DNA of 64,000 bases from Pseudoxanthomonas sp. CF125 (GCF_900104085.1 NZ_FNLD01000002.1:124001-188000); one strand, 5' to 3'; positions 16,849 to 25,354 are shown, numbered from the stretch's first letter. Numbers and translations: made by a program. Notes: generated by a model not told the origin, from the sequence alone.

Positions 16849-17214
16849 CGCGAAACACCCTCTCCCACGCTTCGGCATACGCCACGGCAAGCCCGCGCGC
16901 ACCGGACGGCATCGCAAGCCGTACCGCTGTAGCGTGTTCGATCGATGTTCCGTATTGCCGGCTGTCGCCAACCGGCAATCCTTGCGGGCGTCTTGCGCCC
17001 AATGCATTGCAAACCCAGCCTCGCGCCGCTCGCGTCGAAGCATCACCACGCGGCGCACATGCGCCGGTCGCAGCCGCGCCCCTGCCTCGGGCGCGCAGCA
17101 TCGCTGCGCCCGGATGCTTCAGGGCGAATATCGCTTGTTGAAAGCCGATTTTCCATTGGCTGGTTTTGCCGAACTCTTGCGCTGCATGCGCTTCCTTTGC
17201 GAACGCTGGAAACA
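16849..17214 (-). other. gene-free, hairpin-rich stretch upstream of the tRNA-like units
   Basis: 366 nt with no convincing coding frame on either strand. Hairpins are visible at 17089-17111 (GGGCGCAGC/GCTGCG-GCCC), 16982-17002 (GGGCG/CGCCC) and 16954-16979 (ATTGCCGG/CCGGCAAT). It probably carries the promoter of the tRNA-like/slipin/rtcB transcript. I found no sigma-54 -24/-12 element with correct spacing. Confidence 0.4.
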
Positions 17215-17248
17215 AAACGCCCCCGGGACTTGCGACCCGAGGGCGTTC
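17215..17248 (-). terminator. rho-independent terminator of an unidentified minus-strand transcript
   Basis: AACGCCC-CCGGG ... CCCGA-GGGCGTT, followed on the minus strand by TTTTGTTT. A second 10-bp hairpin, GGGAGATCGG/CCGATCTCCC, stands just upstream at 17259-17283. The only frame feeding it is a 42-codon ORF at 17301-17429 without a good ribosome-binding site, so the RNA may be noncoding. The terminator insulates the tRNA-like/slipin/rtcB region from upstream transcription. Confidence 0.7.
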
Positions 17249-17628
17249 GCGTTGCCTCGGGAGATCGGGGTGGCCGATCTCCCAGGGAGTCCGACCGTGA
17301 TTAGCTGTGCATGTACCGGTTGCGTTCGCCGGGCAGGCGATCGCATGGCTTCGTGCAGGCGCGCGCATCCGCGCCGCGGCGGGTGGGCCACAGTGCAAAG
17401 AGGATCGCGTTGACGAAGTTCGGTTTCATGGGAAGTTCTGGTGTCGCAAAAAACGCCACGGGGGCGAAGGCCGCGCACGATACGCTGCTTGTTTTCGATG
17501 CGCAACTATTTTTTAACATCGAAATTCAGAACCTGACGAACGGTTGCAACGAATGGGCGAGCGATACGTATCGATGCGAATCAGACGCGGCAGGTAGAAT
17601 CGTCGCTGATTCTTTTCGGTGACACCTC

Positions 17629-18708
17629 TTGGCCGCCCCCATTTCCGATCCCGCGCTCGACTCTCTGTTTCTGCCGTTTTCCAGCCGCTCGCTGGCGTGG
17701 CCGGAAGGTCCGGTGCTGTTCCTGCGCGCGCGCGAAGGGTGGGCGATGCGGCAATTCCCGCTTGCGCGGCTGGTGTGCGAACAGAGCTACAAGCCGTTCG
17801 CCGACGAACTGGAGCGCGGCGGCCTGCGAGTGATCGCCGATGCGTCCGAGTCGAACGTGCGTTATCCACTGGTGCTGGTGTTGCCGCCGCGCCAGCGCGA
17901 GGAAGCGCGTGCTCTGTTCGCCCGCGCGATTTCCTTGTGCGCGCCGGGCGGCGTGGTGGTGGCCAGCATCACCAACAACGAGGGCGCGAAGTCAGGCGAG
18001 GCCGATCTCAAGCAGCTCACCGGCCTCGGTGGCAGCCTGACCAAGAACCATTGCCGGGTGTTCTGGAGCAAGCCGATCGACGGTTCCCAGGATCAGGCGC
18101 TGCTCGCGAAATGGGCCGGGCTGGATGCGCCGCGCCCGATCCTGGACGGTCGCTTCAGCAGCCGACCGGGCGTCTTCGCCTGGGACCGCATCGACCCGGC
18201 TTCGGCCTTGCTGGTCGCACATCTTCCCGCCGACCTCGCGGGCAAGGGCGCCGACCTGGGCGCGGGATACGGCTACCTGTCGGCGGAAATTCTTGCGCGC
18301 AGCACGAAAGTCTCCGCGCTGGATCTTTATGAGGCCGAGGCGCGCGCGCTCGCATTGGCGAAACAGAATCTCGCACCATTCGAGCAGCAGGCCGCGCTCG
18401 GCTATCGCTGGCACGACGTCACCACCGGCGTTCCGGAACAGTACGATTTCATCGTCAGCAACCCGCCCTTCCACACGCAGAGCCGTGCGGACCGTCCGGA
18501 TGTGGGCCGTCGCTTCATCGCTGTCGCCGCCGAAGCGCTGAAACCGGGCGGCCGGTTGTTCCTGGTCGCCAACCGGCATCTGCCTTACGAAGCGGTGTTG
18601 AACGCCAGTTTCGGCCAGGTGCGCGTAGCGGGCGAGGGCGACGGCTTCAAGGTGATCGAGGCGATCAAGGCCGTGCCTTCGGCAAGATCGGGAAAGTCCG
18701 CACGATGA
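17629..18708 (+). CDS. rsmC: 16S rRNA guanine-N2 methyltransferase, RsmC-like
   Basis: 359-residue two-domain methyltransferase. A degenerate N-terminal domain (to about residue 160) resembles a decayed methyltransferase fold, as in RsmC/RlmG. The C-terminal domain holds the SAM motif GADLGAGYGYLS and the guanine-N2 catalytic motif SNPPFH. RsmC modifies G1207 of 16S rRNA; RlmG is the main alternative. A TTG start is chosen since conserved N-terminal sequence (ISDPALDSLFLPF) precedes any ATG, with GGTGA upstream. It overlaps rsuA by 4 nt, which favours the 16S assignment. Confidence 0.85.
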   Translation: MAAPISDPALDSLFLPFSSRSLAWPEGPVLFLRAREGWAMRQFPLARLVCEQSYKPFADELERGGLRVIADASESNVRYPLVLVLPPRQREEARALFARAISLCAPGGVVVASITNNEGAKSGEADLKQLTGLGGSLTKNHCRVFWSKPIDGSQDQALLAKWAGLDAPRPILDGRFSSRPGVFAWDRIDPASALLVAHLPADLAGKGADLGAGYGYLSAEILARSTKVSALDLYEAEARALALAKQNLAPFEQQAALGYRWHDVTTGVPEQYDFIVSNPPFHTQSRADRPDVGRRFIAVAAEALKPGGRLFLVANRHLPYEAVLNASFGQVRVAGEGDGFKVIEAIKAVPSARSGKSAR

Positions 18709-19406
18709 AGCTCGTAAAGCACCTCGCCAACCTGGGCTACGGCAGCCGCAAGCAAGTGGGGCTGATGTTCCGCGAAGGCCGCATCACCGACGCGCAGGGC
18801 GAGGTGATGTATGCCGATGATCCGTTGGACCACGACAACCTGCGCGTCGACGGCGAGCCGCTGGATCCGCCGCAGGGACTGTTGATCATGCTGCACAAGC
18901 CGGTGGGCTATACCTGTTCCACCAAGGACCCGGGCCGGATCGTCTACGACCTGCTGCCGCCACGTTATCGGCTTCGTTCGCCGTTGCTGTCCTCGGTAGG
19001 ACGATTGGACCGGGACACCAGCGGTCTATTGTTGTTCACCGACGACGGCGCGCTGCTGCACAAGATCGTTTCGCCGAAATCGAAACTCTCCAAAGTCTAC
19101 GAAGCGACCCTCGCCAACGATCTGCGCGGCGATGAAGCGGAAATCTTCGCCAGCGGTACGCTGATGCTGGAATCCGAACAGACCCCGTTGCTGCCTGCGG
19201 ACATGGAGGTCGTTGATTCGCATCGTGTCCGCCTGACCCTGCACGAAGGCCGCTATCACCAGGTGCGGCGCATGTTCGCCGCGGTCGGCAACCATGTCGA
19301 AGCCCTGCATCGCAGCCGGATCGGCGGACTCGGGCTGGGGAATCTGCCCTCCGGCGAATGGCGAATGCTGGATCAAGCGACGCGGGCGGAGCTGTTCGAG
19401 GCATGA
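18705..19406 (+). CDS. rsuA: 16S rRNA pseudouridine synthase RsuA
   Basis: 233-residue RsuA/RluB/E/F-family enzyme that makes pseudouridine 516 in 16S rRNA. A short S4-like RNA-binding region (VKHLANLGYGSRKQVGLMFR) is followed by the catalytic domain with the nucleophile Asp102 in SVGRLDRDTSGLLL. The C-terminal GRYHQVRRMFAAVGNHVEAL is family-typical. Both ends overlap neighbours by ATGA, so rsmC-rsuA-HAD is one coupled operon. Confidence 0.93.
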   Translation: MKLVKHLANLGYGSRKQVGLMFREGRITDAQGEVMYADDPLDHDNLRVDGEPLDPPQGLLIMLHKPVGYTCSTKDPGRIVYDLLPPRYRLRSPLLSSVGRLDRDTSGLLLFTDDGALLHKIVSPKSKLSKVYEATLANDLRGDEAEIFASGTLMLESEQTPLLPADMEVVDSHRVRLTLHEGRYHQVRRMFAAVGNHVEALHRSRIGGLGLGNLPSGEWRMLDQATRAELFEA

Positions 19407-20080
19407 GTGCGCGCGCGGTGATTTTCGATATGGATGGCCTGCTGATCGACAGCGAACGCGTCATCCTGGATTGCTGGCGCGAGACCGCGGTGGCGCAATC
19501 GCTGGACCTGGAAGATAGCCTGTGGCTGTCGATGGTGGGCTTGCACGACAAGGGTTGTGCCGAGCTGCTGAACGGGTTGCTCGGCGCCGAGCGGGCCGAG
19601 CGGCTGACGTTCGAGTGCAAACGCAGGTACGACTTGCTGGTGGAGGACGGACTGCCGCTCAAGGCGGGCGCCCGCGAACTGCTGCAGGATCTCTTCGACC
19701 TCGGCGTGCCGCTGGCCGTCGCTACCTCTACCCGCGGCGAGCGTGCGCGGATCAAGCTGGCGCGCAGCGGTATCGACGGCTATTTCGCGCATGTGGTTAC
19801 CAGCAGCGACGTGACCCACGCCAAACCTGCGCCGGATCTGTATCTGCTCGCCGCGCAGCGCCTGGAGGTGCCGCCGGCGGAATGCGTGGCGCTGGAGGAT
19901 TCGGAGTTCGGCGTGCGCGCCGCTGCTGCGGCTGGAATCCGCGTGATCCAGGTGCCCGACATGGTGCCGGCCACCGATCTGTCCCGGTCGCTGGCGCCGG
20001 TAGTGGAGTCGTTGCCTCTGGCACGTCCCCAATTGGAGTCATGGTTGCAGATCTCATTGAAAGAACCGCAAAGCGCGTAG
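19403..20080 (+). CDS. HAD-superfamily phosphatase (PGM-like, YniC type)
   Basis: 225-residue HAD hydrolase of the beta-phosphoglucomutase-like subgroup with a helical cap. Motif I is IFDMDGLLID (Asp9 nucleophile, Asp11), motif II is AVATSTRG, and motifs III/IV are HAKPAPDLYLLAAQ and ALEDSEFG. It probably dephosphorylates a small sugar phosphate. The start at 19403 overlaps the rsuA stop, and an earlier in-frame ATG at 19358 lies inside rsuA. Two REP units follow. Confidence 0.92.
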   Translation: MSARAVIFDMDGLLIDSERVILDCWRETAVAQSLDLEDSLWLSMVGLHDKGCAELLNGLLGAERAERLTFECKRRYDLLVEDGLPLKAGARELLQDLFDLGVPLAVATSTRGERARIKLARSGIDGYFAHVVTSSDVTHAKPAPDLYLLAAQRLEVPPAECVALEDSEFGVRAAAAAGIRVIQVPDMVPATDLSRSLAPVVESLPLARPQLESWLQISLKEPQSA

Positions 20081-20213
20081 GAACGACGCGAGTCGCGGAG
20101 TCCTTGAGGTCAATGTCTTGTCTTATGTTTCGCGACTTACGTCGCTCCTACGGCGGTGGTTGGCGGTCCGCATAGACCGCGCAGGTTGCGCGTAGGAGCG
20201 ACGTAAGTCGCGA
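20076..20213. repeat. REP cluster upstream of RAYT
   Basis: Three copies of the GTAGGAGCGACGTAAGTCGC core: CGTAGGAACGACGCGAGTCG (20076, degenerate, direct), an inverted copy at 20128-20153, and an exact direct copy at 20191-20213. The rest of 20081-20288 contains no gene. The exact direct copy lies 76 nt before the RAYT start codon. Confidence 0.9.
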
Positions 20214-20288
20214 ATACCAGAAAATCCTTAGTCAAAGGCGACCAGGTTTCGGATAGCCCGAACTTCCGGACGAGCACAGCATGCCGGG

Positions 20289-20768
20289 ATGGGAACTTCT
20301 TTCTATGGAGAACGGGCATCTGGCCATCGCGCATTGCGTCGTGGGCGGGTTTCTATTCCAGGGCAAAGTTACCTGGTGACTTTCACCACTCATCAACGTG
20401 CGCAGATATTCAAGGAGAGCGGGAATGCCGCCTTGATGGCACGGTCGCTGCATGGGCTGAAAATATGGGGAGACACCAAGCTGCTGGCCTGGGTATTGAT
20501 GCCGGACCATCTGCATCTGCTGATCACGCTCTCCCAAGCGGAGACACTACAGGGCGTCGTGCAGAAGGTGAAGTCAAATACGGCGCGGGAACTGAAGAGC
20601 AACGATCTTAGTCTGGGTCAGGTATGGGCATCCGCGTTTCATGACCGGTCGCTGAGGCGGGATGAGGATATTCGGGATGTCGCGAGGTATATGGTCCTCA
20701 ATCCCGTTCGTGCGGGGTTGGTTGCATGTGTTGGTGGCTATCCTTATTGGGACGCGGTTTGGATTTAG
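20289..20768 (+). CDS. REP-associated tyrosine transposase (RAYT)
   Basis: 159-residue Y1 transposase of the IS200/IS605-related RAYT (TnpA_REP) family. The HUH metal motif is His74/His76 in MPDHLHLLI, and the catalytic tyrosine is Tyr134 in ARYMVLNPVRAGL. An N-terminal GRVSIPGQSYLVTFTTHQR is typical. The frame is intact. It is flanked by REP sequences in opposite orientation (20191-20213 and 20771-20797), as expected for the enzyme that recognises and spreads them. Confidence 0.95.
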   Translation: MGTSFYGERASGHRALRRGRVSIPGQSYLVTFTTHQRAQIFKESGNAALMARSLHGLKIWGDTKLLAWVLMPDHLHLLITLSQAETLQGVVQKVKSNTARELKSNDLSLGQVWASAFHDRSLRRDEDIRDVARYMVLNPVRAGLVACVGGYPYWDAVWI

Positions 20769-20770
20769 TT

Positions 20771-20797
20771 TCAGTCGCGACTTACGTCGCTCCTACG
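20771..20797. repeat. REP copy at the 3' side of RAYT
   Basis: TCAGTCGCGACTTACGTCGC and continuation, inverse to the copy at 20191-20213. It starts 3 nt after the RAYT stop codon. Confidence 0.9.
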
Positions 20798-20813
20798 TTC
20801 CCCTACGGCGCCC

Positions 20814-21368
20814 CTACAACGTAGGGTCGGCGCCAAACAATTTATTCCAACCCTGTAGGCCCAGCCTGTCCAGCGTTTCCACGTTGCGGTCCACGATGTC
20901 GTCCGCATCCGGGAACGCTTCCACCGCACGGCTGACGCTGTCCTCGCGCAACAGATGCAAAGTGGGGTAGGGCGAGCGGTTGGTGTAGTTGCCGATATCG
21001 TCGAAAGCGGTGCCGGCGAACTGGTAGGCCGGGTGGAAACTGGCCACTTGCAGCACACCTTCCAGATCCAGCGCCTCCACCGCGGCGTCGGCGTTATCCA
21101 GAAAGTCGTTGTAGTCCAGGAAGTCCTGCAGCACATCGGGGTGCACGATCAGGGTGGTGTCGATCTCGTCGGCCGGCGTATCGCGCAGCAGCAGCATTTC
21201 TTCGGCCAGCTGTTCCAGCAGCGCCTCGGGCGTGCTCGCGTCGCTCAGTACGAAACGCACCTGCTGCTTCACGTACACGGCCTTGGCGAACGGGCACAGG
21301 TTGAGCCCGATCACCACACGTTCCAGCCAGTGCTTGGTTTCAGCGATGGGGTCTGGGTTGGAGGTCAT
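20814..21368 (-). CDS. DUF1415 family protein
   Basis: 184-residue cytoplasmic protein with the DUF1415 hallmarks WLERVVIGLNLCPFAK near the N-terminus, TTLIVHPDVLQDFLDYNDFL in the middle and the His-containing ASFHPAYQFAGT. Function not established. It ends 17 nt before the RAYT-side REP and may have it as part of its 3' untranslated region. Confidence 0.9.
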   Translation of the reverse strand: MTSNPDPIAETKHWLERVVIGLNLCPFAKAVYVKQQVRFVLSDASTPEALLEQLAEEMLLLRDTPADEIDTTLIVHPDVLQDFLDYNDFLDNADAAVEALDLEGVLQVASFHPAYQFAGTAFDDIGNYTNRSPYPTLHLLREDSVSRAVEAFPDADDIVDRNVETLDRLGLQGWNKLFGADPTL

Positions 21369-21384
21369 GGAGATCGGCGTCGAT

Positions 21385-21500
21385 AGCCCTCCCCGTCAAG
21401 GGGAGGGTTGGGTGGGGATGGTGTTGCTCTTGATCGAGGTGTTTCCTGCCCGGACGGGAACACCATCCCCATCCCGGCCTTCCCCTTGAAGGGGAAGGAG
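21385..21500. repeat. inverted pair of CCTCCCCTTGAAGGGGAGG-type repeats
   Basis: CCCTCCCC GTCAA GGGGAGGG (21388-21409) and CCTTCCCC TTGAA GGGGAAGG (21478-21498), each self-complementary, occupy almost the whole 117-nt gap between yajQ and DUF1415. They belong to the same family as those at 15.0 kb and 60.7 kb. Confidence 0.85.
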
Positions 21501-21501
21501 A

Positions 21502-21984
21502 TCAGTCACGGAAGTTGTCGAATTGCAGCGGCAGCTCGAAATCGCCTTTCTTCAGCAGCGCCATCGCATCCTGCAGATCGTCGCGCTTCTTGCCGTTGAC
21601 GCGCAGCTTGTCGCCGTTGATCTGGGTATCGACCTTGAGCTTGGCTTCCTTGATCGCCGCGGCGATCTTCTTGGCGACTTTCTGCTCGATGCCCTGCTTG
21701 ACGGTGATCTTCTGGCGCGCGCCGGCCAGGTTGGTTTCCACCTCGCCTTCCTCCAGGCAGCGTACGTCGATGCCGCGCGCGATCAGGCGCGCGCGCAGGA
21801 TGTCCGACATCTGCTTGAGCTGGAAGTCGCTGGGCGCCGATTGGCTGATGACGTTGTCGTCGAGCACGAACTTGGCGTCCACGCCCTTGAAATCGAAGCG
21901 CGTGGTGAGTTCGCGGTTGGCCTGGTCGACCGCGTTGGTGAGTTCGTGGGTGTTGACTTCGGAAATTACGTCGAAGGAAGGCAT
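21502..21984 (-). CDS. yajQ: YajQ-family nucleotide-binding protein
   Basis: 160-residue YajQ protein of the expected length (E. coli 163). It starts with MPSFDVISEVNTHELTNAVD and retains TRFDFKG, KQGIEQKVAKKIAA, and the C-terminal RVNGKKRDDLQDAMALLKK. Xanthomonas homologues bind cyclic di-GMP and influence transcription and virulence. Whether that holds here is inference. Monocistronic, with REP-like repeats directly after its stop. Confidence 0.95.
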   Translation of the reverse strand: MPSFDVISEVNTHELTNAVDQANRELTTRFDFKGVDAKFVLDDNVISQSAPSDFQLKQMSDILRARLIARGIDVRCLEEGEVETNLAGARQKITVKQGIEQKVAKKIAAAIKEAKLKVDTQINGDKLRVNGKKRDDLQDAMALLKKGDFELPLQFDNFRD

Positions 21985-22087
21985 GGGCGTGCGTTATGCG
22001 GTATGGGAGACGGCTAGGTTAACGCAGAAGGCCTCTTTTTCCTTGCCTGGAGCAGAATGCGGCAGGGCAAATTGGCGATAATGCGGG

Positions 22088-22969
22088 ATGACTCCCCGCA
22101 CCTCGCACCTGCCCGCCATCGCTTTCATGCTCTCCGCCGTGGCCCTGTTCGCGCTGATGGATGCGGGACTCAAGCTGTTGTCGCCGCACTATCCACCGCT
22201 ACAGGTGGCCGCCCTGCGCGGCCTGGCATCGCTGCCGCTGGTGCTGGTGTGGGTTTTATGGACGGCCAAGCCTGCCACGCTCTGGCGGGTGCATTGGCCT
22301 CTGCACCTGCTGCGCGGGGCCCTGGGCATCGGAATGATGTTCGGATTCGTCTATGGCCTGCGCAGCATGCCGCTGTCCACTGCCTATGCCATCACCTTCG
22401 TGGCGCCGATGCTGGTCACCGCCATGGCCGGTCCTTTTCTGGGCGAACGGGTGGGGCCGCAGCGTTGGATCGCCATCGTGGTGGGACTGATCGGCGTGCT
22501 GGTGATTCTGCGGCCGACCGGGCAAGGCATGGCGACGTTGGGCGGCCTGGCCATCCTGCTCGCCGCGATCTGTTATGCGGCCAGCGCCATCACCGTGCGT
22601 TTGCTGGCGCAGCGCGACAGCATCCAGGCGATGGTGTTGTGGTTCATCGTGCTGCTGTCGTTGGGCGCGGGAGTCATGGCCGCCCCGAACTGGCTGCCCC
22701 TGCAGCAGGCGGACTGGTGGGTGATCGCCGGTGTCGGCGTCTCCGGATCGCTGGCCCAGGTCGCGTTGACCGAGGCCTTCCGCCGTGGCGAAGCCTCGCT
22801 GATCGCCCCCTTGGAATACAGCGCGCTGCTATGGGGCGTGTGCCTGGATCTGGCGCTGTGGCATGTGCTGCCCGATGGCGTGACCTGGCTGGGAGCGGGC
22901 ATCATCGTCGTCAGCGGTCTCTATCTGCTGCGCCGCGAGAAAGTGCATGCGGAAACCGAGCATCCCTGA
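22088..22969 (+). CDS. EamA/DMT-family exporter
   Basis: 293-residue membrane protein with ten predicted helices in two EamA repeats (residues about 8-140 and 150-283). Conserved parts include ALRGLASLPLVL, STAYAITFVAPMLVTAMAGPFLGE and the C-terminal half-repeat PLEYSALLWGVCLDL. Likely exports a small metabolite or amino acid; the substrate is unknown. It overlaps the next gene by one base (TGATG), so the two are co-translated. Confidence 0.92.
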   Translation: MTPRTSHLPAIAFMLSAVALFALMDAGLKLLSPHYPPLQVAALRGLASLPLVLVWVLWTAKPATLWRVHWPLHLLRGALGIGMMFGFVYGLRSMPLSTAYAITFVAPMLVTAMAGPFLGERVGPQRWIAIVVGLIGVLVILRPTGQGMATLGGLAILLAAICYAASAITVRLLAQRDSIQAMVLWFIVLLSLGAGVMAAPNWLPLQQADWWVIAGVGVSGSLAQVALTEAFRRGEASLIAPLEYSALLWGVCLDLALWHVLPDGVTWLGAGIIVVSGLYLLRREKVHAETEHP

Positions 22970-23502
22970 TGCCGCTGTTGATCGTCCCGGTCGTCATTCT
23001 GGTGCTGCTGGTCCTGTGGCTGCTGTTGCTGCCGCTGTCGTTGTGGCAGCGCTATCGCCTGGGCAAGGCGCGGCGCAAGGCATGGCCGTGGGCGGTGAGG
23101 TTGAATTCTTGGGTGCTGCTGTTTTCCGCGGGCCTGTTCGCCGCGAGCATGGCGCTTACCGAGTTGTGGTGGCCCGGTGCGCTGGGTTACGCCCTTGCGG
23201 GTATGGGGGCCGGTCTGCTCACCGGCGTCGTTGGTCTGTGGCTCAGCCGTTTCGAACGGACTCCACAAGGCATGTACTACACGCCCAATCCATGGCTGGT
23301 GTTGACGCTGATGCTGTTGGTGGCCGCCCGTATCGCGATGGAGTTCGTCGAAATGTGGCGTTACTGGCAGGGCCGCGATGCGCTGTCGCTGCTGCCGGTG
23401 CTCGATCATGCCAGCCTGTTCGCCGTGGCCGGGCTGTTGCTGGGTTACTACCTCAGCTATACCTGGGGCTTGCGGCGCCGGTTGCCGCCGCGCGGGCCGT
23501 AG
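22969..23502 (+). CDS. membrane protein, CcdC/DUF1453-like
   Basis: 177-residue integral membrane protein with about five helices, beginning MPLLIVPVVILVLLVLWLLL. RFERTPQGMYYTPNPWLVL between helices recalls CcdC-like DUF1453 proteins, in which a short strand-forming linker lies between helices. The start is the ATG overlapping the upstream stop; a very long upstream extension of the frame is a shadow of the EamA gene. Function unknown. Confidence 0.75.
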   Translation: MPLLIVPVVILVLLVLWLLLLPLSLWQRYRLGKARRKAWPWAVRLNSWVLLFSAGLFAASMALTELWWPGALGYALAGMGAGLLTGVVGLWLSRFERTPQGMYYTPNPWLVLTLMLLVAARIAMEFVEMWRYWQGRDALSLLPVLDHASLFAVAGLLLGYYLSYTWGLRRRLPPRGP

Positions 23503-23512
23503 CGCGCAGACG

Positions 23513-23803
23513 CTAGAAGTCCTCGACGATCTCGATCGCGCTTTCGGTACGCTCGGCCAACACTTCGGCCACGGCGTGGATGCGGCGCACGGCTTCCTCG
23601 TTGGGCGCTTCTATCTCGATGTTGTGCAGTCCCGGCGATTCGTCGTCCGGCAAGCCGGAGGAACTGGAGTCGTCGTCGTCCATGTGCGGCATCAGGTCGG
23701 CGACTTCCTCGACGTGTTCGATGCCTTCTATCGCTTCCAGCGCATGGATGAGCTCGGAAGCGGCGTATTCGTTGCCGGTGACGCGCAGTCGCACTGTGGG
23801 CAT
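23513..23803 (-). CDS. small acidic conserved hypothetical protein
   Basis: 96 residues starting MPTVRLRVTGNEYAASELIH. Two helix-strand units flank an Asp/Ser-rich linker (DDDDSSSSG). The ends (RLRVTG... and ...AIEIVEDF) suggest a ferredoxin-like small domain. The longer frame to 23941 is not supported because its extension is basic and low in structure. No ribosome-binding site of note. Function unknown. Confidence 0.65.
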   Translation of the reverse strand: MPTVRLRVTGNEYAASELIHALEAIEGIEHVEEVADLMPHMDDDDSSSSGLPDDESPGLHNIEIEAPNEEAVRRIHAVAEVLAERTESAIEIVEDF

Positions 23804-23944
23804 GGCTTGATCCGTTAGGACAGGGAATAAATACCGTAGCCACTGCCGCGCGAAGGCGGAGTGAGAGGAATCTGTCAGCCCGGTGACGCTTTGCCGCGCT
23901 AACCGACGGCGTTGGGCCCCGACGGGATCGGATAGTTGCAACGG

Positions 23945-23974
23945 AAACGGCGAGCCCCGTGGGACTCGCCGTTT
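23945..23974 (-). terminator. terminator hairpin after ompW
   Basis: AAACGGCGAG ... CTCGCCGTTT, a 10-bp stem 54 nt after the ompW stop on the minus strand. The T run is inside the stem, so strength is uncertain. Confidence 0.6.
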
Positions 23975-24028
23975 GCCGTTGCCGACGCAGCTATTCCGCT
24001 GCGAAGCGCTGGATCAGGACGCTTCCGA

Positions 24029-24679
24029 TCAGAAACGCGCGCCCAGGCCCACGCCGATGGTCCACGGGTTCATCTTCAACTGTTCGCCGGTGCCTTCGCC
24101 GGCAAGATTGACGTCGGCGTCGCCTCGCATGTACCGCACATCGGTACGCGCGAACCAGCGGCTGTTGATGTTGAAGTCCATGCCGGCGGTGGCGATGGCG
24201 CCCTTGGTGCTGTCCAGGCCCACGTGCGGACCGCCTGCCGAAATGTCTTCGTTGCTGAAGTTGGATTCGTAGTAACCCAAACCCACGAACGGGCGCATCA
24301 CCGCATCCGCGTCACGGAAGTGGTACTGGCCGCTGAGGGCGAGGGGCTGCTGTTCCACGGTGCCGATCTTGCCTTCCGGGCCGCGCACGCGGTGGTTGAA
24401 CTTGTCCGCGGCGCCCCACAGTTCGATGGCGATGTTGTCGTTGACGTACCAGCTGGCGCTCAGCGTCGGCGCGGAGCCGCCGTCTATGTCAAGGCCGGGG
24501 GCCGGATCGGAATCGGGCTGCAGGATGGCGCCGCCGCCGACGATGGCGATGCGCTTGCCGGAAGCGGTCTGCGTGGAAGAAGCATCGGTAGTAGTGGTGT
24601 CGGTATCCTGCGCGAATGCGGAAGGCGCGAACGCCAGAGCGGAAAGCAGGGCGATGCTCAGGGGACGAAGTGAAGACAT
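24029..24679 (-). CDS. ompW: OmpW-family outer membrane protein
   Basis: 216-residue small beta-barrel. The signal peptide ends AFAPSAFAQ. The mature protein shows the eight-stranded OmpW pattern: APTLSASWYVNDNIAIELWGA, QYHFRDADAVMRPFVGLGY, WFARTDVRYM, and the terminal WTIGVGLGARF ending in Phe for Bam recognition. GGAGAG upstream selects the ATG at 24679 over one five codons earlier. OmpW proteins carry small hydrophobic molecules across the outer membrane. Confidence 0.92.
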   Translation of the reverse strand: MSSLRPLSIALLSALAFAPSAFAQDTDTTTTDASSTQTASGKRIAIVGGGAILQPDSDPAPGLDIDGGSAPTLSASWYVNDNIAIELWGAADKFNHRVRGPEGKIGTVEQQPLALSGQYHFRDADAVMRPFVGLGYYESNFSNEDISAGGPHVGLDSTKGAIATAGMDFNINSRWFARTDVRYMRGDADVNLAGEGTGEQLKMNPWTIGVGLGARF

Positions 24680-24904
24680 GATGATTCTCTCCATGTGTTT
24701 TTATTTGGCCCGGGGAGTGGCGCGCACACCGTAACGATCGATGCATGAATGCGAACCGGCGCGCGAATATTTGTTAACGGAAATTTTCATGCTCGCTTCA
24801 GTCTGGCGCTTTTCATGTGCTTTACATAACAATGCATTCAGACACATGCTGTCGTTTCACGCACCTCCATTCGCTTCGGCCAATAGCAATAATGGGAGAG
24901 GAAG

Positions 24905-25354
24905 ATGGTCAGCAGCGCAGCCGCAACCGTCGAGGCCTATCTAACCGAACTTCCGCCTGAACGCCGCGCAGTAGTGGCCACGGTGCGTGCGCTGGTCAAC
25001 GCCCATCTGCCCGCTGGTTATGTGGAATGCATGCATTGGGGGATGATCAGCTGGGAGATCCCGCTGTCGCGCTATCCCGTCACCTACAACAAGCAACCCC
25101 TGGCGTACGCCGCGCTGGCCGCGCAAAAGAACAACTACGCGCTCTACCTGATGTGCGGATACGCCGATCCGCACGTCGAGCAGGACCTGCGCGCCGCTTA
25201 TGCCGCGGCCGGCCTCAAGCTGGACATGGGCAAAAGCTGCCTGCGCTTCCGCAAACTCGATGCGCTGCTGCAGCCTGCGGTGGCCGCGGTGATCGCTTCG
25301 ACCCCTGTGGAAACGTACATAGCGCGCTATGAAGCCAGCCGCGTGCGAAACTAG
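24905..25354 (+). CDS. DUF1801 (YdhG-like) protein
   Basis: 149-residue cytoplasmic protein with the DUF1801 core: TVEAYLTELPPERRAVVATV, HWGMISWEIP, and KQPLAYAALAAQKNNYALYL, then GKSCLRFRKLDALL. GAGAGGAAG precedes the ATG. The fold is shared with YdhG/frataxin-like proteins. Cellular function is not known. It is divergent from ompW across 225 nt and 24 nt before the lacI-like gene, so it may be co-transcribed with that regulator. Confidence 0.88.
   Translation: MVSSAAATVEAYLTELPPERRAVVATVRALVNAHLPAGYVECMHWGMISWEIPLSRYPVTYNKQPLAYAALAAQKNNYALYLMCGYADPHVEQDLRAAYAAAGLKLDMGKSCLRFRKLDALLQPAVAAVIASTPVETYIARYEASRVRN

Noticed and set aside
16992-17012. Sigma-54 promoter (CTGGGTTTGCAATGCA, minus strand) for the tRNA-like/rtcB transcript
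   Set aside because: GG and GC are separated by 9 nt instead of 10 and the -24 box is poor; RtcR-type control cannot be claimed from this.
16745-17413. 222-codon plus-strand frame over the tRNA-like and leader region
   Set aside because: No ribosome-binding site, no domains, Arg/Cys-rich, antisense to structured RNA; considered noncoding.
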